Assembly: GCF_945882965.1 (NCBI RefSeq)
Contig: NZ_CAMCWY010000003.1
Span: 83,213 to 147,212, forward strand
DNA: 64,000 bases
Direction: 5' to 3'
Origin: Sphingorhabdus sp. EL138
Lineage (GTDB): Bacteria; Pseudomonadota; Alphaproteobacteria; Sphingomonadales; Sphingomonadaceae
The translations under genes were made by a program, and so were the position numbers. The notes beneath the pieces are model-generated. The model did not search any database and had not been told where the DNA came from. It saw only the letters and a program-made list of their open reading frames with translations. The first letter of the stretch is position 1. The number at the start of each line of letters is the position of its first letter. Below, one piece after another: positions 34,593 to 43,711 of this stretch.

Positions 34593-35041
34593 GCTGGCGC
34601 CTTTATCATCAGCGCAGCGCGTACAGTGCGACAGATTACCTCGTCGCGCTGGTTAAGACCGATATGTTCGAACGTCACGATACCTTGCGTCGGGCGCGAT
34701 TTGCTCTCGCGTTTTTCGACAATCTTCGTTTCGGACCGGATCGTGTCCCCCGCAAAAACTGGCTTAGGAAATGTCGTATCCGTCATGCCCAGATTGCCGA
34801 TTGTGGTGCCGAGCGTGGTATCCTGAATCGACAATCCAATGACGAGGCCGAGCGTAAAGATCGAATTCATCAGCGGTTTGCTGAACTCGGTGCCTTTGGC
34901 ATATTCATGGTCGATATGGATCGCTGCTGGATTGTACGTCAGCGACGAGAACAGAATATTGTCCATGTCGGTGACGGTACGGCGGATTTCATGTTTGAAA
35001 ACCTGCCCAATCTCGAATTGGTCGAAGTAAAGTCCAGCCAT
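34589..35041 (-). CDS. MaoC-family (R)-enoyl-CoA hydratase
   Basis: 150-residue hotdog protein. YNPAAIHIDHEYAKGTEF is the hydratase-2 type active-site segment. It resembles mesaconyl- or itaconyl-CoA hydratases. Placement directly ahead of the CitE-like lyase suggests it supplies the tertiary or branched hydroxyacyl-CoA that the lyase splits. Confidence 0.85.
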   Translation of the reverse strand: MAGLYFDQFEIGQVFKHEIRRTVTDMDNILFSSLTYNPAAIHIDHEYAKGTEFSKPLMNSIFTLGLVIGLSIQDTTLGTTIGNLGMTDTTFPKPVFAGDTIRSETKIVEKRESKSRPTQGIVTFEHIGLNQRDEVICRTVRAALMIKAPA

Positions 35042-35052
35042 TGTCTGTTTCC

Positions 35053-36246
35053 CTAATTTAGTCGTCCGAGGATAGAGACAGCCGCCACGCTATTGGCGGG
35101 CTGCCCGCCCAGATTATGCGTAAGGCCGAAATCTACATTGGCCAACTGTCGGTCGCCCGCGCGGCCCAAAAGCTGGCTATAAACCTCATATGCCATCCGC
35201 AGGCCCGAAGCACCAACCGGATGGCCGAAGCATTTCAATCCGCCATCGGTTTGGCACGGCATCGCGCCATCGTGGTCATAGCGGCCATCCAATATGTCGA
35301 ATATGGCGCTGCCTTCAGCTGATAGGCCTAGATCTTCCATGGTAACCAGCTCGGTGACTGAGAAGCAATCATGCACTTCGGTCATCGACAGGTCATGAGC
35401 GGAAATCCCCGCTTCGGCATAAGCGCGTTTAGCGGCTTCTTGTGTGTTGCGGATAGATGAGCCATCCCATTCATGATAACTTGCTTCCCAGCCATGGCTT
35501 GCCGATAATTGAATTGCCTTAACCGTCACCGGATTGGCAATGCCAAGACCCTTGGCAATTTCAGGCGTTGTTACAATCGCGCAGGCAGCACCGTCTGACA
35601 CACCGCAGCAATCGAATAGCCCGAGCGGATTGGCAATCATAGGAGCGTTTAATATCGTTTCCATATCCACCGCTTTGCGTAAATGCGCCTTGGCATTGAG
35701 CGCACCGTTCTGGTGGCTCTTCCAGCTGACATGCGCCATTGCGCGCTTGAGGTCTTCGGACGACGCGCCGTGGCGCGCGGTGTAAGCCCCGGCCAATTGC
35801 GCGAAGGTTCCCGGCGCTGATCCATAAGGCATCCATAGGTCATTCGCGAGACCTTTGGTGCGCAGCGGCAAGCCCCCATAGCCTGTATCCTTCAGCTTCT
35901 CGACACCGAGTGCGACGGCGAAATCGACCGCTCCTGCGGCAACGGCATAAGTGGCTGCGCGTAATGCTTCAGTGCCGGTCGCGCACATATTCTCAACGCG
36001 CGACACGGGGATGGCTTTCAGACGCAGCGCATGCGCAAGCGGGAGCGCGCTGTTGCCGATATTAATGTCGTCCAGCGCATTGCCAACCCACGCGGCGTTA
36101 ATATGTCCGCGCGCAATGCCCGCATCTGCCAAGGCTTCTTCAAACGCCTCGACGATCAGGTCTTCGGGCCCTTTGTTCCACAATTCACCAAATACGGTGC
36201 AGCCCATGCCGATTATGGCGACGCGGTCTTTGATCCCACTGGCCAT
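35053..36246 (-). CDS. Thiolase-family acetyl-CoA acetyltransferase
   Basis: 397 residues. The nucleophile is present, C88 in VENMCATGTEAL, with HDCFSVTE and CFGHPVGASG near the C-terminus. It can therefore be a functional thiolase, unlike the Cys-less paralogue at 4476-5669. It lies 2 bases from the HMG-CoA-synthase-like gene, so the two are likely to form a complex, as archaeal thiolase/HMG-CoA synthase pairs do. Confidence 0.87.
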   Translation of the reverse strand: MASGIKDRVAIIGMGCTVFGELWNKGPEDLIVEAFEEALADAGIARGHINAAWVGNALDDINIGNSALPLAHALRLKAIPVSRVENMCATGTEALRAATYAVAAGAVDFAVALGVEKLKDTGYGGLPLRTKGLANDLWMPYGSAPGTFAQLAGAYTARHGASSEDLKRAMAHVSWKSHQNGALNAKAHLRKAVDMETILNAPMIANPLGLFDCCGVSDGAACAIVTTPEIAKGLGIANPVTVKAIQLSASHGWEASYHEWDGSSIRNTQEAAKRAYAEAGISAHDLSMTEVHDCFSVTELVTMEDLGLSAEGSAIFDILDGRYDHDGAMPCQTDGGLKCFGHPVGASGLRMAYEVYSQLLGRAGDRQLANVDFGLTHNLGGQPANSVAAVSILGRLN

Positions 36247-36248
36247 AT

Positions 36249-37688
36249 TTACGCCTCCATTATCGGGCGGAGAGCAGGGGCGGCTTTCCAGAAATAGGTC
36301 CGAAAGCCACGCCTTTTGTCGTGCGATTTAATCCGCAGCCGCATCGCCACACTATCCCCCACCTTAAAGCCATCGGCGTCCGCATCAGTGAATTCCATCA
36401 TCACCCGCGCGCCGTTTTCGAACTGAACTAGACCAAACCAGAAAGGCGGGTCTGGCGTGAAGTTCAACCGGTCTGCGGTCACCGAAACGAGTTTTGCAGG
36501 CACATCGGCCAACCGCATATCCTCCATCGGTTCGGGGCCATCAGCATCAGGACGCACGGGAATTCGCGATTTGGGGAACTGGACATTGCCTCTCGTATCG
36601 CGTCCACCGATGAAACCGATCATGTCGCGGCCATAGCGTTCCAGCACCGTTGCTTGGGTCTTTTGCTCAAATTCGGACCGGATGCCCCAGTCCAGATCGA
36701 TTGTTCCGGTGAGTGAGAGAAACCGCAAATAGTCGGCGAAAATCAGGCCTTGTGTGAGTGCGGCGCGTGCTTTTGCTGCTCCAGCAACCGCTCCGATCAC
36801 TTTAAAAATCAAAGTATCGCAACCACTTCCAAATCCAGCGAGCAGTATTATATCGCCCGGCTGAGCTGCGTCCAAAGCGAGTGCGAGCGCGAACAGCGGA
36901 TGCGCTGCGCCGAGATCACCAGCGGCGGCACTCAGGTCGCTTGCATGATTGGGCGCGGTGATGCCAGTTGCTTTGCTGATATCCCGCCACATACCCGGCA
37001 ATGGCTCGCATATAGCGGCATGAGCGATGTCCGCTGACGTCACACCCGCATCAGCAAGCGCCGCTTTAATGGTGGGCGCAATGACATCACGCGTCGCAGT
37101 TTCTTTTACGAAGCGTTCTTCGTACGCATAGGGCGTCGGATGTTCGCGTGACGAATACAGATCAACATAATCACGCGCAAGACTGGCATAGCCTATCAGG
37201 GCAGCGCCGCCATCATCCGTCACGACAGCTGCACTGCCACCATCGCCCCACGCAGTATGAAAAGCACTACCCGCCCTGACTGGCCGCTTTTCACCAGACG
37301 CAATCAGCGTATCTCCCTGCCCCAATAACGCATCAAGAAGTGCAGATACGGCGCAGCGCCGGTTGCCCGATACGTCGATAGTGCGGGCATTAGCAGGCAA
37401 CGCCAACGCTTCGAGCAACATCGACGCATGGCCGCGTTCAATAAAGGGTGACGAAGTTGACGCGAAGCAAATCCGGGTTGGCGCAACCGTCGAGGTAGCA
37501 TGTCTCGAAGCCTCCGCAGCCATTGTCAGTGCATCTTCATCCCATCCCGCCGTTGTGCGGTATCCCGCATTACGCCCACCAAGGCCAGAGAACTGCAATC
37601 CCTTGGATGCAGCAGACCGGTCGAGACGGAGCAAGGGGAGATAGCCCCCAACGCTTGCAATTCCGCGCTTGCCCGTATCCTGTCCCAT
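36249..37688 (-). CDS. HMG-CoA synthase-like protein fused to a C-terminal OB domain
   Basis: 479 residues from ATG 37688, which sits closer to AGG than the ATG two codons earlier. The N-terminal ~340 residues are a thiolase-fold/KAS-III part with a candidate Cys in DVSGNRRCAVSAL. The C-terminal ~130 residues match a DUF35 OB fold (PFWFGLVQFENGARVMMEF), but no zinc-ribbon cysteines were seen. Such thiolase-associated fusions could scaffold the adjacent thiolase. It is the first gene of the minus-strand cluster and shares a short divergent promoter region with the plus-strand cluster. Confidence 0.75.
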   Translation of the reverse strand: MGQDTGKRGIASVGGYLPLLRLDRSAASKGLQFSGLGGRNAGYRTTAGWDEDALTMAAEASRHATSTVAPTRICFASTSSPFIERGHASMLLEALALPANARTIDVSGNRRCAVSALLDALLGQGDTLIASGEKRPVRAGSAFHTAWGDGGSAAVVTDDGGAALIGYASLARDYVDLYSSREHPTPYAYEERFVKETATRDVIAPTIKAALADAGVTSADIAHAAICEPLPGMWRDISKATGITAPNHASDLSAAAGDLGAAHPLFALALALDAAQPGDIILLAGFGSGCDTLIFKVIGAVAGAAKARAALTQGLIFADYLRFLSLTGTIDLDWGIRSEFEQKTQATVLERYGRDMIGFIGGRDTRGNVQFPKSRIPVRPDADGPEPMEDMRLADVPAKLVSVTADRLNFTPDPPFWFGLVQFENGARVMMEFTDADADGFKVGDSVAMRLRIKSHDKRRGFRTYFWKAAPALRPIMEA

Positions 37689-37747
37689 GATCATCCTGTT
37701 CGGTGCGTTTCGTTGATATGTATTTCTTGACAGCTTTCGCGAAACTT

Positions 37748-37761
37748 GTAAACAGGTTCAC
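37748..37761. promoter_or_regulatory. Motif GTAAACAGGTTCAC in the divergent promoter
   Basis: It lies in the 94-base-plus gap between the two large clusters and overlaps a 16-base dyad, AACTTGT-AA-ACAGGTT (37743-37758). It is related to 26633-26646, 49567-49580 and 56449-56462. The best candidate ligand is the MarR protein encoded at 39354, by position only. Confidence 0.5.
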
Positions 37762-37815
37762 AATAAATAGCGTTAAATAGCATTGAGCGCGCAATCTTTT
37801 GAGGACCGATTACCT

Positions 37816-38184
37816 ATGAGCATGCCATTGGCGGTCGAATGGGGCAAATATGGCATGCGCCCGACCGTACCCGGCCCATTCCCGCACGAAAGTGTATGGG
37901 AAAAGTTGAACCTTATCCCCGATGCGCAAAGGTGTGCACTCGGCTTCGATACGGTTCCGCCTGGCCGCTATGGCGATATGCAGGAATTACAGAGCTTAAC
38001 CATTTTTCTGAAGCCCAATGGCTGTGATGACATAAATGGCCAGGCTATCGCGATTAATGGCGGCCAGCACCTCGCCCAACCGAGTACCTTTGTTGATCTG
38101 TCGGGTTTGACCGATGCACAATGGCAGGCTGCATGCGAAGCGATTCAGGAATCCACACAAAGAGACAAGGCCAACGGTTCATGA
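37816..38184 (+). pseudogene. C-terminal half of an SDR (dienoyl-CoA-reductase type)
   Basis: About 120 residues. PLAVEWGKYGMR is the helix after the catalytic YxxxK of SDRs, followed by GPFPHESVW, DMQELQSL, INGQAIAINGGQHLAQPSTF and WQAACEAIQ. The whole N-terminal half with the cofactor and Tyr/Lys sites is missing, and the segment RPTVPGPFP looks shortened relative to the usual RLNAIAPGPFP. It has an ATG with GAGGA upstream and overlaps the next start by ATGA. It may therefore act as a translated leader while being enzymatically dead. Confidence 0.65.
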
Positions 38185-39350
38185 TCGAGCGTACTTTATT
38201 CAAGGAAGAACATCACATGTGGCGCGAAACGGTGCGTCGTTTTGTCGAAAAAGAAATTGTGCCCTTTCATGATCAATGGGAAAAAGAAGGCGTTGTCCCG
38301 CGCTCGCTTTGGCTAAAGGCCGGTGAGCAGGGAATGCTCTGCTGCACAGTGCCCACCGAATATGGCGGTCTTGGACTCGATTATTTGTTCGATGTCATCC
38401 TGTTTGAGGAATTGTGGAAAGTCGGCGCAAGTGCCCCCGGCTTCCTCATCCATACCGATTTAGTCGCAACCTACTTATTGTCGCATGGGACGCCTGAACA
38501 AAAGGCGTATTGGCTCCCTAAAATGATCAGCGGAGAGGCGATTGGTTCGCTTGGCATGACCGAACCGCATGCGGGGTCCGACTTGAAGGCGATTCGCACC
38601 AAAGCGGTTCGCGAGGGCGACGAGTTTGTCATCAATGGACAGAAAGTTTTCATCTCCAACGGCCAAAGCTGCGACATTCTTGTCCTTGCCACCAAAACCG
38701 ACAGCGCTGCAGGCGCAAAAGGGGTCACGCTGTTTATCGTCGAAGGCGACCGCACCGGTTTCAAGCGTGGCCGTAATCTCGAAAAGCTTGGCATGAAGGG
38801 TCAGGATACCTCAGAGCTGTTCTTCGAAAATGTCCGCATTCCGGCGTCGAACATGCTGGGCGAAGAGGGCGGCGGTTTTGGCGTAATGATGAGCAAGCTT
38901 CCTCAGGAACGGCTTGCGCAGGCGATCCGTTCTGCAACGGTGACTGAAACCGTCATCCAGTGGACGGTGGATTACACTGCGGAGCGCAGAGCCTTTGATC
39001 AAACAATCGCTGATTTTCAGAACACACAGTTCGTGCTGGCTGATTTGAAGGCGCGCTCGGTAATGGCGCGTGTGTTTACCGATAAATGCATCGAATTGTT
39101 CATGCATGGTAAACTTGATCCAGTGACCGCTGCGATGGCGAAAATGACTACGTCCGAGTTGCACTGCGAAGCAGTAGACAAATGTCTGCAGCTCTTTGGC
39201 GGTTGGGGCTACATCTGGGAATATCCGATTTGCCGAGCTTATGCTGATGCCCGGATCGTCAAAATTGCCGGCGGTTCGATTGAAGTCATGAAGATGATTA
39301 TTTCGCGCGAAATGTTCAAAGGGCGGCTAAAGGGCCGACCAACGGCCTGA
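38181..39350 (+). CDS. Acyl-CoA dehydrogenase (AliB-like position)
   Basis: 389 residues from ATG 38181. Flavin block GSLGMTEPHAGSDLKAIRT and C-terminal VKIAGGSIEVMKMIISREM. Long-chain/isovaleryl-type tail, so the catalytic Glu is probably in the middle of the protein. The position ahead of marR, badH and badI suggests it makes a cyclohex-1-ene-1-carboxyl-CoA or a substituted homologue. This is inference from gene order. Confidence 0.87.
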   Translation: MIERTLFKEEHHMWRETVRRFVEKEIVPFHDQWEKEGVVPRSLWLKAGEQGMLCCTVPTEYGGLGLDYLFDVILFEELWKVGASAPGFLIHTDLVATYLLSHGTPEQKAYWLPKMISGEAIGSLGMTEPHAGSDLKAIRTKAVREGDEFVINGQKVFISNGQSCDILVLATKTDSAAGAKGVTLFIVEGDRTGFKRGRNLEKLGMKGQDTSELFFENVRIPASNMLGEEGGGFGVMMSKLPQERLAQAIRSATVTETVIQWTVDYTAERRAFDQTIADFQNTQFVLADLKARSVMARVFTDKCIELFMHGKLDPVTAAMAKMTTSELHCEAVDKCLQLFGGWGYIWEYPICRAYADARIVKIAGGSIEVMKMIISREMFKGRLKGRPTA

Positions 39351-39353
39351 AAT

Positions 39354-39914
39354 ATGAATTCGGGGGTGAATCTTGATGCACTTTCACCTAATGGCGGTCG
39401 TTCAATAATGGCTGAAGGTAAACCTGTGCAAAAAGATCTTAACTCTAGCCTCCGGTTTGGCTTTCTTATCCACGACGTATCGCGTCTACGCCGCATCGTT
39501 GTCGACCGCGCGCTCAAGCCGCTCGGCATCACGCGCTCTCAATGGTGGGTTCTCGCTTTCCTGTCGCGACGCGACGGCATGACACAGACTGCGCTGGCCG
39601 CTGACCTTGATCTTACAAAGGTGGCTATCGGCGGATTACTTGACCGGATGGAGGCATCACGCCTCGTCGAACGCCGCGCCGACCCTAAAGATGGCCGAGC
39701 GCGTCGTGTCTATCTGACCAAGTCAGGTCAAAAGCTGATTGCTACAATTCGAAAGAATGTTGAAAATGTTGAAGTCGGCATTTTGACAAAAATCCCCGAA
39801 GCCGACCTCAATCAGGCGTCGGACACGTTGCTGGCGCTCAAAAACACTTTGCTCGAAATGGTCGACAGCGATGACCCGGACGATGATCGGGCGGATATCA
39901 ATATTCTCGAATAA
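39354..39914 (+). CDS. MarR-family regulator (BadR-like position)
   Basis: 186 residues, winged helix with MTQTALAADLDLTKVAIGGLLDRME as recognition helices and RRADPKDGRARRVYLT as the wing. The start may be ATG 39354, 3 bases after the previous stop, or ATG 39408. In Rhodopseudomonas palustris the MarR protein BadR controls alicyclic acid genes next to badH and badI. The same gene order here makes this its functional counterpart, though orthology is not proven. Confidence 0.8.
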   Translation: MNSGVNLDALSPNGGRSIMAEGKPVQKDLNSSLRFGFLIHDVSRLRRIVVDRALKPLGITRSQWWVLAFLSRRDGMTQTALAADLDLTKVAIGGLLDRMEASRLVERRADPKDGRARRVYLTKSGQKLIATIRKNVENVEVGILTKIPEADLNQASDTLLALKNTLLEMVDSDDPDDDRADINILE

Positions 39915-39932
39915 GCTTTTAGGAGATTTAAG

Positions 39933-40691
39933 TTGCGCGGATTGAAAGACAAAGTGGCGATTGTAACCGGCGGCGGACAGGGGATTGGTCGCGGCATCGC
40001 ACTGCGCCTAGCAGAAGAAGGATGCAAAGTCGCTCTTTTTGATATGAACCCGGGTGCTGGCGCGGAAACCGAGGCGCTTGCAGGCGATGCCATGGTAAAA
40101 ACCTACGCAGTCGATGTCACGGACTATGACGCAATTAAAATTGCCGTCGATGCAGTCGAAGCCGATTTCGGCCCGATCTGGGCGCTGGTCAACAATGCCG
40201 GTTGGGATTTGCCTAAGAACTTCCTTCAGACGGACAAACCCTTGTGGGACAAGATTATCGCGATCAACCTCTATGGCCCGCTCAACACGCACCATGTCGT
40301 TGCCCCTTTGATGGTGTCGCGTGGCGGTGGACGTATTATCAACATCGCCTCCGATGCAGCCCGCGTGGGGACGAGCACCGAAGCGGTCTATTCGGCCTGC
40401 AAAGGCGGCGTGATAGCGTTCACCAAATCGGTCGCGCGTGAGCTGGCGCGGAATAACGTGCTACTTAACGTAGTCTGTCCGGGTCCTACCAATACGCCAA
40501 TGATGGCGAGTGTACTTGGCGAAGGCGAAGCAGCAATCAAATGGAAAGACGCGATGGTTCGGGGGATTCCGCTCCGCCGTATGGGAGAACCCGAAGATTA
40601 TGGCGGGATGGTCGCGTTCCTCGCGTCGGACGATGCTTCCTTCATGACCGGCCAGACGATCTCGATCGCTGGCGGCATGAACATGATTTGA
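39933..40691 (+). CDS. badH: 2-hydroxycyclohexanecarboxyl-CoA dehydrogenase-like SDR
   Basis: 252 residues from a TTG start with AGGAG 7 bases upstream. Motifs: TGGGQGIGRG, VNNAGWDLPKNF, NIASDAARVGTSTEAVYSACKGG (catalytic Ser, Tyr, Lys) and VVCPGPTNTPM. The NAGWD and SDAARVG blocks are those I recall for BadH, which oxidises 2-hydroxycyclohexanecarboxyl-CoA to the 2-keto form. The BadI-like gene follows after 18 bases. The natural ring may carry substituents. Confidence 0.78.
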   Translation: MRGLKDKVAIVTGGGQGIGRGIALRLAEEGCKVALFDMNPGAGAETEALAGDAMVKTYAVDVTDYDAIKIAVDAVEADFGPIWALVNNAGWDLPKNFLQTDKPLWDKIIAINLYGPLNTHHVVAPLMVSRGGGRIINIASDAARVGTSTEAVYSACKGGVIAFTKSVARELARNNVLLNVVCPGPTNTPMMASVLGEGEAAIKWKDAMVRGIPLRRMGEPEDYGGMVAFLASDDASFMTGQTISIAGGMNMI

Positions 40692-40709
40692 TTTCTTGGA
40701 GATATTGAG

Positions 40710-41504
40710 ATGACTGACCCCGCTACTTTCGAAGATGTACTTTATGAAGTCCGTGACCGGGCGGCGTGGATTATCATCAATCGCCCGCAGCTGTATAATG
40801 CGTTCCGTGCGCAAACCATCGAGGAACTGATCGCTTCGTTCAAGCTTGCAGCTGATGACAAGCAGGTTGCTTCGGTTGTATTGACGGGTGCTGGCGACAA
40901 GGCATTTTGCACTGGTGGTGACCAGTCTGCGCATGAAGGCCAGTATGACGGACGCGGTATCGTCGGCCTCCCGATTGACGAACTGCAATCCATCATCCGC
41001 GATATAGGCAAGCCCGTCATCGCACGCGTTAACGGATTTGCGATTGGAGGAGGCAATGTATTTGCGACATTGTGCGACCTGACAATTGCGGCCGATACCG
41101 CAAAATTTGGCCAAGTTGGACCAAAGGTTGGCTCGGTTGACGGCGGCTGGGGCACGGCACTACTCGCTCGGCATATCGGCGACAAGAAAGCACGCGAAAT
41201 GTGGTTCCTCAACGATATGTACACGGCGCAACAGGCTGCGGACATGGGCTTGGTCAACAAAGTAGTTCCCGCAGCGGAACTTGATGCGGCGGTCAATGCG
41301 TGGACCGATACTTTGGCAGAACGTTCGCCCACTGCGCTCGCGCTCGCCAAACGGTCATTCAACGCTGATAGCGAGAATATCCGCGGGATTAGCCAGATGG
41401 CTTTGAATGCCGTCAAGCTGTTCTACGATACCGAAGAGTCGAAAGAAGGCGTCCGCGCCTTTACCGAAAAGCGGAAGCCTGATTTTCATAAATATGTGAA
41501 GTGA
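40710..41504 (+). CDS. badI: 2-ketocyclohexanecarboxyl-CoA hydrolase-like crotonase
   Basis: 264 residues, MenB/BadI branch of the crotonase family: AIGGGNVFATLCDLTIA, VGPKVGSVDGGWG (about 136-148, with D144) and the tail ESKEGVRAFTEKRKPDFHKY, which is very close to BadI. BadI hydrolytically opens the ring of 2-ketocyclohexanecarboxyl-CoA to pimelyl-CoA. A more divergent relative lies at 12932-13711, so the window encodes two candidate ring hydrolases. Confidence 0.8.
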   Translation: MTDPATFEDVLYEVRDRAAWIIINRPQLYNAFRAQTIEELIASFKLAADDKQVASVVLTGAGDKAFCTGGDQSAHEGQYDGRGIVGLPIDELQSIIRDIGKPVIARVNGFAIGGGNVFATLCDLTIAADTAKFGQVGPKVGSVDGGWGTALLARHIGDKKAREMWFLNDMYTAQQAADMGLVNKVVPAAELDAAVNAWTDTLAERSPTALALAKRSFNADSENIRGISQMALNAVKLFYDTEESKEGVRAFTEKRKPDFHKYVK

Positions 41505-41522
41505 TTGCAAAGGGCCGGGACA

Positions 41523-42764
41523 ATGACAGCTATCCGCTTTGACCCGGCCAATTTGGCGGATGTTTTGCCTCCGGGCGGATTGACGCTTGTGTCATCCTGT
41601 TCGGCTGAATCAGGGATTTTGGCGGATGCCGTAATGGCGGCAGGCGATGATCTGGGCGCGATGACCTTTAGCGGCGTGTTCGTTCCCGGTCTCAATCGCC
41701 GGACTTGGCTTCCGAATCCCGATTGCAGCGTGCTCACCTTTTTTATGACGCCAGAGCTGAAGGCGGCTGGCGAACAGGTGGAGTTTCTTCCGATCTGTTA
41801 TCAGGATATCCTGCACCTCTACCGCCGCCGCCAACCAAATGCGGCGCTTTTCATGTGCAGCCCGCCCGACGAAAACGGAAATTGCAGTTTCGGCAGCGAA
41901 GTGGCGTTCATCGCCGATCTATGGCGCGATATTCCGGTGCGGATTGCGCATATCAACCCGCAGATGCCGCATACCCCGGGGGATAATGGCATTCCTTTTG
42001 CCGAGATCACTGCATATTTTGAGTCCAGCCAGCCGTTGTTGGAAAGCCTAGGCGGGGCGCCTGATCCTGTTGCAGAAGCCATCGCCGCGTATATTGTGCC
42101 TCACATCTGTAACGGCGCAACATTGCAAACTGGCCTCGGCAAAATACCCGACGCTGTGATGCGCGGCCTGACTGGTCATAACGATCTGCGTGTGCATACC
42201 GGCCTGATGGGTAACGGATTACTTGAACTCGCAGTATCGGGCGCAATGGCAGAAGGGCCGTCCGCACTTGTTGGGGTCGCGATTGGCAATGCGGAGCTCT
42301 ATGCAGGCATTGCAAACCCGGCCTTCCAGTTCCGGCCTGTGTCGGTCACACATGGGTTGGCGGCGCACGCCGCAATCGACAATCTCGTGACCATAAATTC
42401 TGCAATCGAAGTCGATCTTTTGGGGCAGGCCTACGCCGAGCTAACGCCTAAAGGCTTGGTGTCCGGCCCCGGCGGCGCCTCTGATTTTGCACGCGGCGCG
42501 CGTCTGGGCGATGGCTTGCGGATCGTCGCCTTGCCTGCATCCGCCGCAGGCGGCAGCATCAGCAGGATTGTTGCACCGAGCGGTGGTGCGGGCGCCGTGT
42601 CACTGGGGCGGATGGACATTGACCTCGTGGTGACCGAACACGGCGTCGCCGATCTGCGTGACAAGACATACGCGATGCGCGCGAAGGCGTTGATAGCCAT
42701 CGCTTGCCCATCACATCGTGATTTCCTTCACGTTGCGTGGACCAACTACGCCAAAAAACTTTAA
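41523..42764 (+). CDS. Acetyl-CoA hydrolase/CoA-transferase family protein
   Basis: 413 residues from ATG 41523. A TTG at 41505, immediately after the badI stop, is less likely. The C-terminal VTEHGVADLRDKTYAMRAKALIAIACPSHRDFL is the family signature of 4-hydroxybutyrate/succinyl CoA-transferases. It probably moves CoA between acetyl-CoA (or succinyl-CoA) and a pathway acid. The next gene, a BKACE, uses acetyl-CoA and a beta-keto acid, so the two may work in series. Confidence 0.83.
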   Translation: MTAIRFDPANLADVLPPGGLTLVSSCSAESGILADAVMAAGDDLGAMTFSGVFVPGLNRRTWLPNPDCSVLTFFMTPELKAAGEQVEFLPICYQDILHLYRRRQPNAALFMCSPPDENGNCSFGSEVAFIADLWRDIPVRIAHINPQMPHTPGDNGIPFAEITAYFESSQPLLESLGGAPDPVAEAIAAYIVPHICNGATLQTGLGKIPDAVMRGLTGHNDLRVHTGLMGNGLLELAVSGAMAEGPSALVGVAIGNAELYAGIANPAFQFRPVSVTHGLAAHAAIDNLVTINSAIEVDLLGQAYAELTPKGLVSGPGGASDFARGARLGDGLRIVALPASAAGGSISRIVAPSGGAGAVSLGRMDIDLVVTEHGVADLRDKTYAMRAKALIAIACPSHRDFLHVAWTNYAKKL

Positions 42765-42776
42765 TGGGAATTCAAT

Positions 42777-43706
42777 ATGGCCACGAACAAGGTTATTATC
42801 AGCTGCGCGATTACCGGATCAATCCACACGCCGTCCATGTCGCCTTATTTGCCCGTGACTGCGGCAGAAATTGCCGATTCTGCACTGGGCGCAGCAGAGG
42901 CGGGGGCCGCGATTGTCCACCTCCATGCGCGTGATCCGGTCGACGGACATCCTGTTCACACGCCTGAGGATTTCACGCCGTTCCTTGAGGTCATTAAGCA
43001 ACGCTCGGATGTCGTTGTGAACATCACCACCGGCGCTTCACCCTATATGCCCGTTGAATATCGCGTCAAACCCGCTGAAACGCTGCAACCCGAGGTTGCC
43101 AGCCTCAACATGGGATCGATGAATTTCGGCCTCTTCCCAATGCTCAAACGCTTCAAAGAATTCAAACATGCGTGGGAGCCTGAGATGCTCGAAGCTTCGT
43201 ATGACCTGGTGTTTCGCAACAGTTTCAAAGACATTCGCTACGCGCTCGATACGCTCAACAAGACCGGTACGCGCTATGAGTTTGAATGTTACGACACCGC
43301 GCATCTGCATAATCTCTATTATTTCTGGCAGGAAGGGTTGGTCGAAGGGCCGCTGTTCATTCAAACCTGCTTTGGGTTGCTAGGAGGGATTGGTTCGCAC
43401 CCCGATGAAGTGATGCACATGAAGCGCACAGCGGACCGTTTGTTCGGTGATAATTACCGCTGGTCGGTGCTGGCCGCAGGAGCCGCCCAAATGAAGGTCG
43501 CAGCGATGGCAGCTTCGATGGGCGGGCATGTGCGCGTCGGCCTAGAAGACTCGCTTTGGCTTGGTAAGGGTGAACTGGCCCAAACTAACGCAGCACAAGT
43601 GACACGCGTCCGCCAGATCATCGAAGGGCTTGGGCTGTCCATTGCAACGCCCGATGAAGCCCGCGATATTCTCTCCCTAAAAGGCGGCGATAAGGTAGCA
43701 TTCTGA
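42777..43706 (+). CDS. Beta-keto acid cleavage enzyme (BKACE, DUF849)
   Basis: 309 residues. Family reaction: a beta-keto acid plus acetyl-CoA gives acetoacetate plus a new acyl-CoA, using Zn2+. HLHARDP (the two zinc His), ECYDTAHLHN and VGLEDSLW (the zinc Glu) are intact, and the length is typical. Its place in a ring-opening cluster suggests it processes a beta-keto acid formed after ring cleavage, which is not a step of the classical benzoate/pimelate route. Confidence 0.88.
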   Translation: MATNKVIISCAITGSIHTPSMSPYLPVTAAEIADSALGAAEAGAAIVHLHARDPVDGHPVHTPEDFTPFLEVIKQRSDVVVNITTGASPYMPVEYRVKPAETLQPEVASLNMGSMNFGLFPMLKRFKEFKHAWEPEMLEASYDLVFRNSFKDIRYALDTLNKTGTRYEFECYDTAHLHNLYYFWQEGLVEGPLFIQTCFGLLGGIGSHPDEVMHMKRTADRLFGDNYRWSVLAAGAAQMKVAAMAASMGGHVRVGLEDSLWLGKGELAQTNAAQVTRVRQIIEGLGLSIATPDEARDILSLKGGDKVAF

Positions 43707-43711
43707 CGAAT

